Origin: JANNRW01 sp031401815
GTDB taxonomy: Bacteria > Desulfobacterota > Desulfuromonadia > Geobacterales > DSM-12255
Length of the DNA stretch: 5,681 nt
Assembly (NCBI GenBank): GCA_031401815.1
Contig: JANNRW010000437.1
Span: 1-5,681, forward strand
Direction of reading: 5' to 3'
Part shown: in pieces, positions 5,543 through 5,681 of the stretch
Layout of the letters: each line of letters begins with the position of its first letter
How positions within the stretch are numbered: position 1 is the first letter of the stretch
Translations under genes and position numbers: made by a program
The notes under the pieces: model-generated
What the model was told of the DNA's origin: nothing
The model's input: only the letters and a program-made list of their open reading frames with translations
The model's database searches: none

Positions 5543-5560
5543 TGTAACCAAACAGTTACA
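5543..5560. promoter_or_regulatory. Candidate antitoxin operator (inverted repeat)
   Basis: TGTAAC and GTTACA form a perfect 6-base inverted repeat around a CAAACA spacer, 9 bases upstream of the toxin ATG. A second, overlapping dyad (AACTGT / ACAGTT, 5540-5557) is offset by three bases. On the toxin strand the distal arm is also the proposed -10 box, so a bound repressor would block RNA polymerase. That position is typical for toxin-antitoxin autoregulation. Confidence 0.6.
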
Positions 5561-5583
5561 AAAAGACAAGCGGGAAAATTCAA
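5555..5583 (-). promoter_or_regulatory. Putative sigma70 promoter of the toxin-antitoxin operon
   Basis: On the minus strand TTGAAT (5583-5578, four of six -35 matches) is followed after exactly 17 bases by TGTAAC (5560-5555, four of six -10 matches). Transcription would start around 5548, leaving a leader of only about 13 bases before the toxin ATG. Each box is moderate; the correct spacing and overlap with the inverted repeat are the main support. Confidence 0.45.
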
Positions 5584-5598
5584 AACTCAAGATTTGTA

Positions 5599-5627
5599 TT
5601 GACAGAGGCTAACCGGATAATCATAAT
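5599..5627 (+). promoter_or_regulatory. Near-consensus sigma70 promoter facing right
   Basis: TTGACA (5599-5604, six of six) is separated by 17 bases from CATAAT (5622-5627, five of six). This is the best promoter in the window. It is back-to-back with the toxin promoter; the two -35 boxes are 15 bases apart. It should drive whatever gene begins at the right edge, starting around 5634. Confidence 0.7.
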
Positions 5628-5655
5628 TCGCAAACCTTAATAGAAAAGGGATGTT

Positions 5656-5681
5656 ATGCCAACAGCCAACAGCCAACAGCC
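5656..5681 (+). CDS. Possible start of a gene running off the right edge
   Basis: AAAAGGG (5644-5650) lies five bases before ATG at 5656, downstream of the strong plus-strand promoter. The eight codons seen read MPTANSQQ and are made of heptamer repeat units. Too little is present to name a product. ATG at 5651 is another possible start but is too close to the ribosome binding site. The heptamers may instead be non-coding. Confidence 0.3.
5661..5681 (+). repeat. Tandem heptamer AACAGCC, three copies, continuing past the window
   Basis: Three exact copies of AACAGCC occupy 5661-5681, with a GCC before them that fits a partial fourth copy. The array is cut by the window end, so its length is unknown. 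Seven is not a multiple of three, and the unit contains no stop in any forward frame, so it can be read through in all frames. Confidence 0.85.

Noticed and set aside
5543..5681. A CIRCE heat-shock operator or the hrcA promoter after hemW, an arrangement I recall from Geobacter-type genomes
   Set aside because: No TTAGCACTC-N9-GAGTGCTAA type repeat is present, and the only inverted repeat sits at the toxin promoter.
5658..5681. Start of a CRISPR array
   Set aside because: The repeat unit is seven bases with no spacers; it is a simple tandem repeat.

Overview
The window reads as chromosomal DNA from a Gram-negative, diderm bacterium. The gene set (a CheA kinase, two periplasmic LolA-type lipoprotein carriers, YajQ, HemW, and a small hendecad coiled-coil protein) most resembles the Geobacter/Desulfuromonas group of Desulfobacterota. 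That placement is an inference from remembered family resemblance, not from a search. Base composition is moderate over most of the window and shifts sharply in the last kilobase.

Layout. Positions 1-714 hold the 3' end of a cheA gene (ATP-binding lid plus CheW-like domain). It is followed after 11 bases by lolA-like gene 1 (726-1538) and then by lolA-like gene 2 (1565-2284, TTG start). These three are closely spaced, point the same way and probably share a transcript. A long, imperfect, AT-rich hairpin built from a CTCTAT simple repeat (2288-2350) separates them from yajQ (2373-2858). Next come a tail-anchored coiled-coil protein of unknown function (2892-3236) and hemW (3233-4372), whose GTG start overlaps the preceding stop by four bases. 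A possible 19-codon ORF follows hemW. Then comes a 137-residue protein (4464-4877) with seven tandem 11-residue coiled-coil repeats.

The right end differs in strand and composition. A toxin-antitoxin operon of the HigB/HigA-like type lies on the minus strand (toxin 5534-5238, antitoxin 5234-4932) and converges on the hendecad-repeat gene. Its putative promoter has a -10 box that forms one arm of a perfect 6-6-6 inverted repeat, which suggests autoregulation. Back-to-back with it is a near-consensus plus-strand sigma70 promoter (5599-5627). It leads into a ribosome binding site and a start codon followed at once by three copies of a heptamer (AACAGCC) that run off the window.

How the parts relate: the left half serves envelope biogenesis (lipoprotein transport) beside a chemosensory kinase. 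The middle couples a heme-insertion chaperone to an unknown membrane-anchored coiled-coil protein, the most interesting functional link here. The right end looks like accessory DNA. I see no CRISPR array, tRNA, rRNA, transposase or clear factor-independent terminator. The window does not show a clearly new multi-gene system; the best leads are the hemW-coupled tail-anchored protein, the hendecad-repeat protein, the tandem LolA pair and the right-edge repeat-containing ORF.
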